Below are positions 23,767 through 33,006 of a DNA stretch of 64,000 bases, in pieces. The notes under the pieces are model-generated. The model was not told the origin of the DNA and did no database searches. It saw only the letters and a list, made by a program, of their open reading frames with translations. Each line of letters starts with the position of its first letter. Positions within the stretch are counted from its first letter, which is position 1. The stretch is from Micromonospora terminaliae (GTDB lineage Bacteria; Actinomycetota; Actinomycetes; Mycobacteriales; Micromonosporaceae), in the NCBI RefSeq assembly GCF_009671205.1, contig NZ_CP045309.1, positions 1,488,001-1,552,000 on the forward strand, read 5' to 3'. Made by a program: the position numbers and the translations under genes.

Positions 23767-24471
23767 GTGGCGACCCTCCTGCTTCTGCGACACGGCCGGA
23801 CCACCGCGAACGCCGACGGTGGCCTGGCCGGCCGGCAACCGGTCGAGCTCGACGAGACCGGGCGCGCCCAGGCCGCGGCGGTCGGCGAACGGCTCAAGGG
23901 GCTGCCCCTCGCGGCGGTGGTGACCAGCCCGCTGATCCGGTGCCGGCAGACCCTGGAGCTGGCCCTGCCCGCCGCCGAGCCGGTGGTCGAGGAGGGTCTG
24001 ATCGAGTGCGGCTACGGCGCCTGGGAGGGGCAGCCGCTGAAGAAGTTGGCCAAGGAGCCGCTCTGGCCGGTGGTGCAGCAGCACCCGAGCGCCGCCGTCT
24101 TCCCGGAGGGGGAGTCCATGGCGGCCATGTCGGCTCGGGCGGTCGCCGCGGTGCGCGCCTGGGACGCTCGGGTCAGCGCCGAGCACGGACCCGAGGCGGT
24201 CTGGCTGGCGTGCAGCCACGGCGATGTGATCAAGGCGATCGTGGCCGACGCGCTGGGCGTACACCTGGATCTTTTTCAGCGGATCGTGGCCGACCCGGCG
24301 TCGGTGACCGCGATCCGCTACACGCCGCTGCGGCCCTTCCTGGTCCGGCTCAACGACACCGGCGGCGACCTCGCCGGGCTGGTCCCGCCGCCGCGCAAGC
24401 GGCGCCGGCGGGCGACCCGGGCGACCGACTCGGACGCGGCGGTGGGTGGCGGCGCGGGGGCGACCCGGTGA
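23767..24471 (+). CDS. Histidine phosphatase family protein
   Basis: A 234-residue phosphoglycerate-mutase-like phosphatase. The phosphohistidine motif is LLLLRHGRTTANADG at the N-terminus, followed by VTSPLIRCRQTLELAL, the acidic ECGYGAWEGQPLKKL and the second-His segment WLACSHGDVIKAIVADALG. The last 35 residues are a basic, disordered tail (KRRRRATRATDSD). The GTG at 23767 was chosen because conserved sequence begins two codons later and a TAGGGT box lies 7 bases upstream. It heads the conserved block histidine phosphatase - DUF3090 - SCO1664 family - mshC. The substrate is unknown. Confidence 0.88.
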   Translation: MATLLLLRHGRTTANADGGLAGRQPVELDETGRAQAAAVGERLKGLPLAAVVTSPLIRCRQTLELALPAAEPVVEEGLIECGYGAWEGQPLKKLAKEPLWPVVQQHPSAAVFPEGESMAAMSARAVAAVRAWDARVSAEHGPEAVWLACSHGDVIKAIVADALGVHLDLFQRIVADPASVTAIRYTPLRPFLVRLNDTGGDLAGLVPPPRKRRRRATRATDSDAAVGGGAGATR

Positions 24472-24570
24472 GCCGCCGCGCCACGCCCGGCACCGGCGGG
24501 GCCGGGCCCTGGCGTTTCGCCCTGGGCGGATTCGGCGTCGGTGCGCTGCGCGACGGTTCCGCGCGCCGGA

Positions 24571-24576
24571 TAGGGT
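24571..24576 (+). promoter_or_regulatory. -10 box of leaderless promoter (DUF3090 gene)
   Basis: TAGGGT ends 7 bases before the ATG at 24584 and no Shine-Dalgarno is present. Confidence 0.6.
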
Positions 24577-24583
24577 CGTGGGT

Positions 24584-25162
24584 ATGACCCACCAGGTGCA
24601 CGCCTTCGAGCCGCCGGAGCGGTTCGTCGCCGGAACCGTCGGCCCGCCGGGGGAGCGCACGTTCTTCCTCCAGGCGCGCGGCGGAGGCCGGCTGGTCAGC
24701 GTCGCGCTGGAGAAGGTCCAGGTGTCCCTGCTCGCCGAGAAGCTGGAGGAGCTGCTCTCCGAGGCGCAGCGCCGGTTCGGCGTCGAGCTTCCCGAGGCCG
24801 CCCCGGTGACCGGCGACAACGACCCCCTCGACACCCCGGTCGACGAGGAGTTCCGGGTCGGCACCCTGGGCCTGGCCTTCGACGTCGACTCCGCGACCGT
24901 GGTGATCGAGGCGATCGCCGCCGGTGAGACGGAGGTCGAGGTCGAGCTGGGCGACGCGGACGACGACGCCGACGAGGACCCGGACGAGCCGGACGACGAC
25001 CTCGACCGGCTCCGGGTCCGGTTGACCCCCGAGGCGACCCGCGCGTTCATCGAGCGGGCCCGCCGGGTGGTCAACGCGGGCCGCCCGCCCTGCCCGCTCT
25101 GCGGCCAGCCGCTCGACCCCGCCGGTCACCTCTGCCCCCGGCACAACGGCTACCACCGGTGA
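24584..25162 (+). CDS. DUF3090 family protein
   Basis: A 192-residue soluble actinobacterial protein of the DUF3090 family. It starts MTHQVHAFEPPERFVAGTVG, continues with RTFFLQARGGGRLVSVALEK and LLAEKLEELL, has an acidic central loop (DADDDADEDPDEPDDD, about 125-142), and ends with a zinc-knuckle-like CPLCGQPLDPAGHLCPRHNGY. The function is unknown, but its conserved place between the phosphatase and the SCO1664-family gene near mshC suggests a shared pathway. It appears to be leaderless, and its TGA overlaps the next GTG by 4 bases. Confidence 0.9.
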   Translation: MTHQVHAFEPPERFVAGTVGPPGERTFFLQARGGGRLVSVALEKVQVSLLAEKLEELLSEAQRRFGVELPEAAPVTGDNDPLDTPVDEEFRVGTLGLAFDVDSATVVIEAIAAGETEVEVELGDADDDADEDPDEPDDDLDRLRVRLTPEATRAFIERARRVVNAGRPPCPLCGQPLDPAGHLCPRHNGYHR

Positions 25163-25977
25163 CCTCGTCCGAACTTCAGCCCCGACAGGACGGCACCGCC
25201 TCGCTGCGACTGCTCAGCGACGGTGAACTCACCCTGGAGGGGCGGCTGGTCGACGCCTCCAACACCACCCTGCGCGGCATCCTCACCCTCGGCGGGGCGA
25301 CCGCGCGCTGCGTCTACAAGCCGGTCCGCGGCGAGCGCCCGCTCTGGGACTTCCCGGACGGGACGCTCGCCGGCCGGGAGGTCTCGGCCTACCTGGTCTC
25401 CCGGGCCACCGGCTGGGACCTGGTGCCGCCGACCGTGCTGCGGGACGGGCCGTTCGGGCCCGGCTCCTGCCAGCTCTGGATCGACGAGCCGGAGGACGCC
25501 GAGCCGCTGGTCGGCTTCGTGCCGGCCGAGGCGGTGCCGCCGCGCTGGTTCCCGGTCGCCGCGGCGCGCGACGACGACGGGGCCGCGTACGCGCTGGCGC
25601 ACGCCGACGATCCGCGCCTGGCCCGGCTGGCCGTCCTCGACGCTGTGATCAACAACGCCGACCGCAAGGGCGGCCACGTGCTCGTCGGCCCCGACGACCG
25701 GATCTACGGGGTGGACCACGGGGTCTGCTTCCACGTCGAGGAGAAGCTGCGCACGGTGCTCTGGGGCTGGGCCGGCCGGCAGCTCCCGCCGGACGCCGTG
25801 GAGATGCTCGACGGCCTGGCCGGGCAGCTCACCGGTGCGCTCGGCCACGAGCTGGCCGACCACCTCACCATCAGCGAGGTCGCCGAGGTGGCGGCCCGGG
25901 TGGACCGGCTGCGCGAGACCGGGCGGTTCCCGCTGCCCCCGGAGGAGTGGCCGGCCATGCCCTGGCCGCCCATGTGA
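25159..25977 (+). CDS. SCO1664 family protein (HipA/PI-kinase-like)
   Basis: A 272-residue protein of the SCO1664 family, which has a protein/lipid-kinase-like fold. Supporting segments are ARCVYKPVRGERPLWDFPDG (putative nucleotide-binding Lys), VSAYLVSRATGWDLVPPTV, the catalytic-loop-like LDAVINNADRKGGHVL and the metal-binding-like IYGVDHGVCFHVE. The GTG start overlaps the DUF3090 stop (GTGA). The substrate is unknown; the location directly before mshC is conserved in actinobacteria. Kinase activity is an inference from these motifs. Confidence 0.85.
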   Translation: MTSSELQPRQDGTASLRLLSDGELTLEGRLVDASNTTLRGILTLGGATARCVYKPVRGERPLWDFPDGTLAGREVSAYLVSRATGWDLVPPTVLRDGPFGPGSCQLWIDEPEDAEPLVGFVPAEAVPPRWFPVAAARDDDGAAYALAHADDPRLARLAVLDAVINNADRKGGHVLVGPDDRIYGVDHGVCFHVEEKLRTVLWGWAGRQLPPDAVEMLDGLAGQLTGALGHELADHLTISEVAEVAARVDRLRETGRFPLPPEEWPAMPWPPM

Positions 25978-26031
25978 GCTGCTGTCGCGTTGATCACCCG
26001 AGGCGCGCCACCCGAGGCCCTGACGGATCGT

Positions 26032-26037
26032 TAGGCT
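26032..26037 (+). promoter_or_regulatory. -10 box of leaderless promoter (mshC)
   Basis: TAGGCT ends 7 bases before the ATG at 26045 and no Shine-Dalgarno is present. Confidence 0.6.
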
Positions 26038-26044
26038 GGCAATC

Positions 26045-27283
26045 ATGGAGTCTTGGGCGGGACATGAGGTGCCACGGCTGCCGGGCGAGGGCACGCCACT
26101 GAGGTTGTACGACTCGGCGCGGCAAGGCCTCCATCCCAGTCAGCCCGACGGCGCGGCAAGCATGTACGTCTGCGGCATCACCCCGTACGACGCGACCCAC
26201 CTGGGCCACGCCGCCACCATGATCACGTTCGACCTGGTGCAGCGGATGTGGCGGGACGCCGGCCTGACCGTGCGCTACGTGCAGAACGTCACCGACATCG
26301 ACGACCCGCTGCTGGAGCGGGCCGAGCGCGACGGCGAGGACTGGAAGGTCCTGGCCATGCGCGAGACCGCCCTGTTCCGCGAGGACATGGAGGCGCTGCG
26401 GATCATCCCGCCGGAGCACTACGTGGGCGCGGTCGAGTCGATCCCGGACATCGCCGAGAAGGTCCTCGTCCTGCTCAAGGACGGCGCGGCCTACCGGCTC
26501 GACGACGGCACCGGCGACGTCTACTTCGACGTGGCGGCCGCACCCGCGTTCGGCTACGAGTCCAACCTGAGCCGCGAGCAGATGCTGGAGATCTTCCCGG
26601 AGCGCGGCGGCGACCCGGACCGGGCCGGCAAGCGCGACCCGCTCGACCCGCTGCTGTGGCGCGGCGCCCGCGAGGGCGAGCCGTCCTGGCCGGGCGGTGA
26701 GCTGGGCGCCGGCCGCCCCGGCTGGCACATCGAGTGCGCGGTCATCGCGCTCAACCTGCTCGGCGACCGGATCGCCGTGCAGGGTGGCGGCAACGACCTG
26801 CTCTTCCCGCACCACGAGTGTTCGGCGGCGCACGCCGAGCGGCTGACCGGCCAGGCGCCGTTCGCCGACCACTACGTGCACGCCGGCATGATCGGCATGG
26901 ACGGCGAGAAGATGTCGAAGTCCCGGGGCAACCTGGTCTTCGTCTCGCGGCTGCGGGCCGACCACGTCGACCCGATGGCCGTGCGGCTGGCGCTGCTCAG
27001 CGGCCACTACCGCAGCGACCGCTCGTGGACCGACGAGCTGCTCACCGAGGCGCAGGAGCGACTGGCCCGCTGGCGCCGGGCCGCCGCCGCGCCGGCCGGC
27101 CCGTCCGGCCACGAGCTCCTGGCCGGGGTACGCGCCCGCCTCGCCGACGACCTCGACACTCCCGGCGCCCTGGCGGTCGTGGACGAGTGGGTGGCTCAGA
27201 CGCTCGCCGGGGTGGCCGACGACGCCGAGGCGCCGAAGCTCTTCGCCGACACGGTCGACGCCCTCCTCGGCATCCGCCTGTAA
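26045..27283 (+). CDS. mshC: Mycothiol ligase MshC (Cys:GlcN-Ins ligase)
   Basis: A 412-residue ATP-dependent ligase that joins cysteine to glucosaminyl-inositol, the third step of mycothiol synthesis. It belongs to the class I aminoacyl-tRNA synthetase fold, close to CysRS but shorter. The HIGH-type motif is [11 protein letters not shown] (about 44-54), zinc and cysteine-binding residues are in MYVCGI and [11 protein letters not shown] and in [10 protein letters not shown], and the KMSKS loop is EKMSKSRGN. The C-terminus is a short helical domain. Length fits MshC, which lacks the CysRS anticodon domain. It identifies the organism as a mycothiol-producing actinobacterium. Confidence 0.96.
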   Translation: MESWAGHEVPRLPGEGTPLRLYDSARQGLHPSQPDGAASMYVCGITPYDATHLGHAATMITFDLVQRMWRDAGLTVRYVQNVTDIDDPLLERAERDGEDWKVLAMRETALFREDMEALRIIPPEHYVGAVESIPDIAEKVLVLLKDGAAYRLDDGTGDVYFDVAAAPAFGYESNLSREQMLEIFPERGGDPDRAGKRDPLDPLLWRGAREGEPSWPGGELGAGRPGWHIECAVIALNLLGDRIAVQGGGNDLLFPHHECSAAHAERLTGQAPFADHYVHAGMIGMDGEKMSKSRGNLVFVSRLRADHVDPMAVRLALLSGHYRSDRSWTDELLTEAQERLARWRRAAAAPAGPSGHELLAGVRARLADDLDTPGALAVVDEWVAQTLAGVADDAEAPKLFADTVDALLGIRL

Positions 27284-27311
27284 CCCCTCACCCGCTCGGC
27301 CACCCGCCGGG

Positions 27312-27381
27312 CGATCATGGAGTTGTGGCGGTCATCCTGCCCGGTTCGCGGCTCTCGTCCACCACCACAAGTCCATGATCG
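27312..27381. repeat. 17-bp inverted repeat between convergent genes
   Basis: Arms cgatcatggagttgtgg (27312-27328) and ccacaagtccatgatcg (27365-27381) pair with one mismatch around a 36-base loop. It lies between mshC and the convergent GntR gene, so it may terminate both transcripts, but its AT-richer arms and long loop resemble a dispersed palindromic element. Confidence 0.8.
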
Positions 27382-27395
27382 GCTGGTTCGAGCGG

Positions 27396-28187
27396 TCAGC
27401 CGAGGACGAGGCCGGGGTCCGGGTCGGGCTCCGCCTGCGGGGCGGGGATCCGGTACTCCTCGGTGAGCGTGGTCATCGGGCCGGGCCAGGTGGCGTGGGC
27501 GACCTCGATCGGCTTGCGCTGGGCGTCGTAGGCGACGTGCAGGAGGTGCAGCACCGGGGTGTCCGGCCGGATCTGAAGGATCTCGGCCTCCTCCCGGCTG
27601 GGCTGGCGGGCGCTGATCGTGTCGGTCGCCGTGACGTACCGGCGGCCGGTGGCCTCCTCGGCCTCCTGGTAGAGCGGGCGGCCGAACGCCTCGGCCCGTT
27701 CCAGCGAGGTGCCGGCGGTGTCGGCGGGCAGGAACCAGGAGGCGCCCACCTCGACGGGGGAGTCGTCGGTGCGGACCAGGTGCCGCCGGCAGAGCAGTTC
27801 GGTGCCGTCGGCCACCCCGAACGCGTCGGCCACCTCGGGCGGGGCGGGCGCGCGGCCCACCGAGACGAGCTGCTGCCGGTACCGGGCGGCCAGGTCGGTG
27901 TGGTAGCCGCGGAAGCCGCCGTACCGGCCCCGGGAGAGCCGGTTGAGGCGGCGCCGGGTGCCCCGGACGTACGTACCCGAGCCGGGCTTCGTGATCAGGA
28001 TGCCCTCGACCCGCAGCTGGTCGACGGCGCGTTGCACGGTCTGCTTGGCGACGCCGAACATCTCGGCGATGGCCGGGATGGACGGCAGCCGCTCGCCCGG
28101 CCCCCAGTCGCCGCGGCGGACCTGGGCCTTGAGCTGCGCGGCGATCTGCCGGTGCGGGAACTCGGCCGCGCCGGGATTGATCTGCAT
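27396..28187 (-). CDS. GntR/HutC-type transcriptional regulator (UTRA domain)
   Basis: A 263-residue GntR regulator of the HutC subfamily. The winged helix-turn-helix spans about 10-75 (YPHRQ-like opening, LPSIPAIAEMFGVAKQTVQRAVDQL, ILITKPGSGTYVRG). The UTRA effector domain spans about 90-250 (LLCRRHLVRTDDSPVEVGASWFLP-type strands, PVLHLLHVAYDAQRKPIEVA). The ATG at 28187 follows GAGGAGG. A CTAG-rich dyad 20 bases upstream is a likely autoregulatory operator. The effector is unknown; HutC-type domains commonly bind sugar phosphates or small acids. Confidence 0.88.
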   Translation of the reverse strand: MQINPGAAEFPHRQIAAQLKAQVRRGDWGPGERLPSIPAIAEMFGVAKQTVQRAVDQLRVEGILITKPGSGTYVRGTRRRLNRLSRGRYGGFRGYHTDLAARYRQQLVSVGRAPAPPEVADAFGVADGTELLCRRHLVRTDDSPVEVGASWFLPADTAGTSLERAEAFGRPLYQEAEEATGRRYVTATDTISARQPSREEAEILQIRPDTPVLHLLHVAYDAQRKPIEVAHATWPGPMTTLTEEYRIPAPQAEPDPDPGLVLG

Positions 28188-28206
28188 GCCCGCCTCCTCA
28201 TCACAG

Positions 28207-28228
28207 CTAGGTTCCTAGGATGCCCTAG
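28207..28228 (-). promoter_or_regulatory. Candidate GntR operator
   Basis: ctag (28207-28210), cctagg (28214-28219) and ctag (28225-28228) form an evenly spaced near-palindrome 20-41 bases upstream of the GntR start codon. The position suits autorepression; binding is inferred. Confidence 0.5.
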
Positions 28229-28258
28229 CCGGGGTGACCTCGCCACCCCGGACACGCG

Positions 28259-28289
28259 GAAGGCCGGGTCCACGGGGGACCCGGCCTTC
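28259..28289 (-). terminator. Terminator hairpin after PAC2 gene
   Basis: A perfect 13-bp stem (gaaggccgggtcc / ggacccggccttc) with a 5-base loop, 13 bases downstream of the minus-strand stop at 28303. Confidence 0.85.
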
Positions 28290-28302
28290 GTGGCAGAGCG
28301 GC

Positions 28303-29172
28303 TTACCAGGAGCCGGCGGTGGGGCCGGCGGAGCCGCCCCGGCGGCGCAGGTACTTCTCGAACTCCTGGGCGATCTCGTCCCCGGTCAGCGGGGTGATGC
28401 CGGCGTCGCCGACCCGTTCCTCCAGCTCACGCACGTACTCGCCCAGCTCGGCGTCCTGCTCGGCGGCGCTGCGCACCCGCTGCTCCCACTCGGCGGCCTC
28501 CTCGGCCAGGTCGGCCATGGGCACCGGCAGGTCGAGCACCTCCTCGACGCGGTGCAGCAGGGCCAGGGTGGCCTTGGGGCAGGGCGGGTTGTTGGCGTAG
28601 TGCGGCACGTGCACCCAGAACGACACGGCGTCCACCTCGGCGCGGGTGCACGCGTCGTGCAGCACGCCGACGATGCCGGTCGGCCCGTCGTACCGGGTCG
28701 GGGTGAGCTGGTAGCGCTTCGCGGCGTCGGCGTCCGAGGCGCTGCCGCTGATCGGCAGGGGCCGGGTGTACGGCACGTCGGCCAGCAGCGCGCCGAGCAG
28801 CACCACCCGCTCGACCTCCAGGCTGTGGCAGATCTCCAGCACCTGCTCACAGAAGGTGCGCCAGCGCATGCTCGGCTCGATGCCCCGGATCAGCACCACG
28901 TCCCGCTCGGTGCCCTCGGGGCTGGCCACCATGAAGCGGGTGGTCGGCCACTCGACCCGCCGGGTCTCGCCGTCGGCCATCGTGATGGTCGGCCGGCTCA
29001 CCTGGAAGTCGTAGAAGTCCTCCGGGTCCAGCTCGGTCACCTGCCGGGCCTGCCAGACCTGCTCCAGGTGCTCCACGGCGGCGGTCGAGGCGTCGGCGGC
29101 GTCGTTCCACCCCTCGAAGGCCGCGATGGCGACCGGGGACCGCAGCACCGGCAGTCCGTCGAACTCGGTCAC
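28303..29172 (-). CDS. PAC2 family (proteasome-assembly-chaperone-like) protein
   Basis: A 289-residue soluble protein of the PAC2 family, conserved in actinobacteria. The fold resembles eukaryotic proteasome-assembly chaperone 2. Visible segments are PVAIAAFEGWNDAADASTAA at the start, RDVVLIRGIEPSMRW, VVLLGALLADVPYTRP and FWVHVPHYANNPPCPKATLAL. The C-terminal 70 residues are a charged helix. The start is GTG at 29172. Despite the name, a link to the Pup-proteasome has not been established, and the proteasome cluster lies 25 kb away. It is divergent from metH. Confidence 0.9.
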   Translation of the reverse strand: MTEFDGLPVLRSPVAIAAFEGWNDAADASTAAVEHLEQVWQARQVTELDPEDFYDFQVSRPTITMADGETRRVEWPTTRFMVASPEGTERDVVLIRGIEPSMRWRTFCEQVLEICHSLEVERVVLLGALLADVPYTRPLPISGSASDADAAKRYQLTPTRYDGPTGIVGVLHDACTRAEVDAVSFWVHVPHYANNPPCPKATLALLHRVEEVLDLPVPMADLAEEAAEWEQRVRSAAEQDAELGEYVRELEERVGDAGITPLTGDEIAQEFEKYLRRRGGSAGPTAGSW

Positions 29173-29375
29173 GCCGTCACCCCACCCGTCGCACGGTCGC
29201 GTCGCTGTTGTCCTTCACGTCCGCCAGCCTACGTGCCGCCGCGGGACGCGGCCCGTCGGCCGCGCCGGTCGGCCGGCCCGACCAGTCGGGCGAACCGGAT
29301 GAAAGGTACGCGGTGATCCCGCTGACAGTATGTGGGAAGGCGAGGTTGCGGTGACCCGTCCACGCCGGGCCGCAC

Positions 29376-29381
29376 TAACCT
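29376..29381 (+). promoter_or_regulatory. -10 box of leaderless promoter (metH)
   Basis: TAACCT ends 6 bases before the GTG at 29388; no Shine-Dalgarno and no visible cobalamin-riboswitch B12 box in the 215-base spacer. Confidence 0.5.
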
Positions 29382-29387
29382 GGCCCT

Positions 29388-32300
29388 GTGCGGACTTCGT
29401 TGCTCGATGTGCTGGCGGACCGGATCCTGATCGCCGACGGGGCGATGGGGACGATGCTGCAGGCGGCCGACCTGACCCTGGACGACTTCGACGGCCTCGA
29501 GGGTTGCAACGAGATCCTCAACGTCACGCGGCCGGACGTGGTCCGCGGCGTGCACGAGGCCTACCTGGCGGCCGGCGCGGACTGCGTCGAGACCAACACC
29601 TTCGGCGCGAACCTGCCCAACCTGGCCGAGTACGGGATCGCCGAGCGGATCCGCGAGCTGTCCGAGGCCGGCGCGCGGCTCGCCCGGGAGGCCGCCGACG
29701 CGTACGCGACGCCGGAGCAGCCGCGGTTCGTGCTCGGCTCGATGGGGCCCGGCACGAAGCTGCCCACTCTCGGGCACGCCGCGTACGCGACGCTGCGGGA
29801 CGCGTACCAGGAGAACGCCGCCGGCCTCATCGCCGGCGGGGCGGACGCGCTGATCATCGAGACCTGCCAGGACCTGCTCCAGGTCAAGGCCGCCGTGGTC
29901 GGCGCGAAGCGGGCCCGCACGGAGCTCGGGCGGGACGTCCCGATCATCTGCCAGGTGGCCGTCGAGACCACCGGCACCATGCTGCTGGGCAGCGAGATCG
30001 GTGCGGCGCTGACCGCGATCGAGCCGCTCGGCGTCGACCTGATCGGCCTCAACTGCTCGACCGGCCCGGCCGAGATGGGTGAGCACCTGCGCTACCTGTC
30101 CCAGCACTCGCGTATCCCGATCTCGGTGATGCCGAACGCCGGCCTGCCTGTGCTGACCGCCGACGGCGCCTACTTCCCGCTGAGCCCGGCCGAGCTGGCC
30201 GACGCGCTGGACCAGTTCGTCACCGACTACGGCGTGGCCCTGGTCGGCGGTTGCTGCGGCACCACCCCGGAGCACATCCGGGTGCTGGTCGAGCGGCTGC
30301 GCGGCCGCCGGCCGGTGGCCCGGGAGCCGCGCCCCGAGGCGGGCGTCTCGTCGATCTACCACCACGTGCCGTTCGCGCAGGACGCCAGCATCCTCATGGT
30401 GGGGGAGCGTTCCAACGCCAACGGTTCCAAGGCGTTCCGCGAGGCGATGCTCGCCGCCGACTGGCAGGCCTGCGTCGAGATCGCCCGCGGCCAGGCCCGG
30501 GACGGTTCGCACCTGCTGGACCTCTGCGTCGACTACGTGGGCCGGGACGGCACGCAGGACATGCGCGAGCTGGCCGGCCGGTTCGCGACCGCGTCCACCC
30601 TGCCGATCATGCTGGACTCCACCGAGCCGGCGGTGGTCGAGGCGGGGCTGGAGATGCTCGGCGGCCGCTGCGTCGTCAACTCGGTCAACTTCGAGGACGG
30701 CGACGGCCCGGAGTCCCGCTACGCCCGGGTCATGCCGGTGGTCCGGGAGCACGGCGCCGCCGTGGTGGCGCTGCTCATCGACGAGGAGGGCCAGGCCCGC
30801 ACGCGCGACTGGAAGGTACGCGTGGCGTGCCGGCTCATCGACGACCTGACCGGCCGCTGGGGGCTGCGCCGGGAGGACATCCTCATCGACGCGCTGACCT
30901 TCCCGATCGCCACCGGGCAGGAGGAGACCCGCCGCGACGGCATCGAGACGATCGAGGCGATCCGGGAGATCGCCGCCCGCTACCCGGGAATCAACTTCAC
31001 CCTGGGCATCTCGAACGTCTCCTTCGGCCTGAACCCGGCGGCCCGGCAGGTGCTCAACTCGGTGTTCCTGCACGAGTGCGCGCAGGCGGGCCTCACCTCG
31101 GCCATCGTGCACGCCAGCAAGATCCTGCCGATGTCGAAGATCCCCGACGAGCAGCGCGAGATCGCGCTCGACCTCGTCTACGACCGGCGCCGCGAGGGCT
31201 ACGACCCGGTGCAGCGGTTCATCGAGGTCTTCGAGGGCGTCGACGCCGCCTCGGCGCGGGCCACCCGGGCCGAGGAACTGGCCGCGCTGCCGCTGGACGA
31301 GCGGCTCAAGCGGCGGATCATCGACGGCGAGCGCAACGGCCTGGAGGCCGACCTGGACACGGCGATGGCCGAGGGGCGCACGCCGCTGTCCATCATCAAC
31401 GACCTGCTGCTCGACGGCATGAAGGTGGTCGGTGAGCTGTTCGGCTCCGGCCAGATGCAGCTGCCGTTCGTGCTCCAGTCCGCCGAGGTGATGAAGACCG
31501 CGGTGGCCTACCTGGAGCCGCACATGGAGAAGACCGACGACGACGGCAAGGGGCGGATCGTGCTCGCCACCGTGAAGGGCGACGTGCACGACATCGGCAA
31601 GAACCTGGTCGACATCATCCTGTCCAACAACGGCTACGACGTCGTCAACATCGGCATCAAGCAGCCGATCAACGCGATCCTCGACGCCGCCGAGGAGCAC
31701 CGGGCCGACGCCATCGGCATGTCCGGGCTGCTGGTCAAGAGCACGGTCATCATGAAGGAGAACCTGGCCGAGATGGCCGCGCGCGGGGTCGCCGAGCGCT
31801 GGCCGGTGCTGCTGGGTGGCGCGGCGCTCACCCGGGCGTACGTGGAGGACGACCTGCGGTCGGTGTTCCCCGGGCAGGTGCACTACGCCCGGGACGCGTT
31901 CGAGGGGCTGTCCCTCATGGACCGGGTGATGACGGCCAAGCGGGGCGGCGCGCCGGTGGTCGACCCGGAGCGGGAGGCCGCCCTGGCGGCCCGCCGGGAG
32001 CGGCGGGAGCGGCAGCGGGCCCTGGTCCGCGAGGCGCTGCCGGAGCTGGACGACGCGTCGGTCCGCTCCGACGTGGCCGCCGACGTGGAGGTGCCGACGC
32101 CGCCGTTCTTCGGCACCCGGGTGGTCAAGGGCATCCCGCTGGCCGACTACGCGGCGCTGCTCGACGAGCGGGCCACCTTCCTGGGGCAGTGGGGGCTGCG
32201 CGGCGCCCGGGGCGGCACGGGCCCGTCCTATGAGGAGCTGGTGGAGACCGAGGGCCGGCCGCGGCTGCGCTACTGGCTGGACCGGCTCATCGCCGACCAG

Positions 32301-32903
32301 ATCCTCGAGGCCGCCGTGGTCTACGGCTACTTCCCGGCGTACTCCGAGGGCAACGACCTCGTGGTGCTGGACGAGAACGGGCACTCCGAGCGGGCCCGGT
32401 TCTCGTTCCCCCGCCAGCGGCAGGAACGCCGGCTGTGCCTGGCCGACTTCTTCCGCCCGAAGGGCGAGCAGCTGGACGTGGTGGCGTTGCAGCTGGTCAC
32501 CGTCGGGCAGCCGATCAGCGAGTACACGGCGAAGATGTTCGCCGGCAACGAGTACCGCGACTACCTGGAGGTGCACGGCCTGTCGGTGCAGCTCACCGAG
32601 GCGCTGGCCGAGTACTGGCACCGGCGGATCCGCGCCGAGCTGGTCCTGCCCGGCGGGCGTACGGTCGCCGACGAGGACCCGGCGGACGTGGCCGGCCTGC
32701 TGCGCACCGACTACCGGGGCTGCCGGTACGCGTTCGGCTACCCGGCCTGCCCCGACCTGGAGGACCGGGCGAAGATCGTGGAGCTGCTCGGCGCGGAGCG
32801 GATCAACGTCCAGCTCTCCGAGGAGTTCCAGCTCGTCCCCGAGCAGGCCACCGACGCGATCGTCGTCCACCACCCCGAGGCGAACTACTTCAACGCCAAG
32901 TAA
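29388..32903 (+). CDS. metH: Cobalamin-dependent methionine synthase
   Basis: A 1171-residue enzyme that methylates homocysteine using methyl-tetrahydrofolate through cobalamin. All four modules are visible. The homocysteine domain (1-310) has zinc cysteines C223 (NCSTGP) and C289/C290 (GGCCGTTPEH). The folate domain (about 320-600) opens MVGERSNANGSKAFR. The B12 cap and Rossmann domain (about 620-850) has the base-off motif DVHDIG with H734. The SAM-dependent reactivation domain (about 900-1171) has YGYFPAYSEGNDL near residue 980. Length is close to the usual 1180-1230. The GTG start at 29388 has a TAACCT box 6 bases upstream. Confidence 0.97.
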   Translation: MRTSLLDVLADRILIADGAMGTMLQAADLTLDDFDGLEGCNEILNVTRPDVVRGVHEAYLAAGADCVETNTFGANLPNLAEYGIAERIRELSEAGARLAREAADAYATPEQPRFVLGSMGPGTKLPTLGHAAYATLRDAYQENAAGLIAGGADALIIETCQDLLQVKAAVVGAKRARTELGRDVPIICQVAVETTGTMLLGSEIGAALTAIEPLGVDLIGLNCSTGPAEMGEHLRYLSQHSRIPISVMPNAGLPVLTADGAYFPLSPAELADALDQFVTDYGVALVGGCCGTTPEHIRVLVERLRGRRPVAREPRPEAGVSSIYHHVPFAQDASILMVGERSNANGSKAFREAMLAADWQACVEIARGQARDGSHLLDLCVDYVGRDGTQDMRELAGRFATASTLPIMLDSTEPAVVEAGLEMLGGRCVVNSVNFEDGDGPESRYARVMPVVREHGAAVVALLIDEEGQARTRDWKVRVACRLIDDLTGRWGLRREDILIDALTFPIATGQEETRRDGIETIEAIREIAARYPGINFTLGISNVSFGLNPAARQVLNSVFLHECAQAGLTSAIVHASKILPMSKIPDEQREIALDLVYDRRREGYDPVQRFIEVFEGVDAASARATRAEELAALPLDERLKRRIIDGERNGLEADLDTAMAEGRTPLSIINDLLLDGMKVVGELFGSGQMQLPFVLQSAEVMKTAVAYLEPHMEKTDDDGKGRIVLATVKGDVHDIGKNLVDIILSNNGYDVVNIGIKQPINAILDAAEEHRADAIGMSGLLVKSTVIMKENLAEMAARGVAERWPVLLGGAALTRAYVEDDLRSVFPGQVHYARDAFEGLSLMDRVMTAKRGGAPVVDPEREAALAARRERRERQRALVREALPELDDASVRSDVAADVEVPTPPFFGTRVVKGIPLADYAALLDERATFLGQWGLRGARGGTGPSYEELVETEGRPRLRYWLDRLIADQILEAAVVYGYFPAYSEGNDLVVLDENGHSERARFSFPRQRQERRLCLADFFRPKGEQLDVVALQLVTVGQPISEYTAKMFAGNEYRDYLEVHGLSVQLTEALAEYWHRRIRAELVLPGGRTVADEDPADVAGLLRTDYRGCRYAFGYPACPDLEDRAKIVELLGAERINVQLSEEFQLVPEQATDAIVVHHPEANYFNAK

Positions 32904-32993
32904 TCACCGGAGGCGGTCTGGCCCGGGGCTGAGCACCCGGAACACCTGAGCACGCGTCGCGGTAAAGCGGGTGCATCGGCGAGGTGCCGGCCC

Positions 32994-32999
32994 TAGGTT
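32994..32999 (+). promoter_or_regulatory. -10 box of leaderless promoter (phosphotransferase)
   Basis: TAGGTT ends 7 bases before the GTG at 33007, with no Shine-Dalgarno. Confidence 0.55.
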
Positions 33000-33006
33000 G
33001 CGTGGG

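Noticed and set aside
29173..29387. Cobalamin or SAH riboswitch upstream of metH
   Set aside because: No B12 box or SAH-riboswitch core is visible, and the start looks leaderless.
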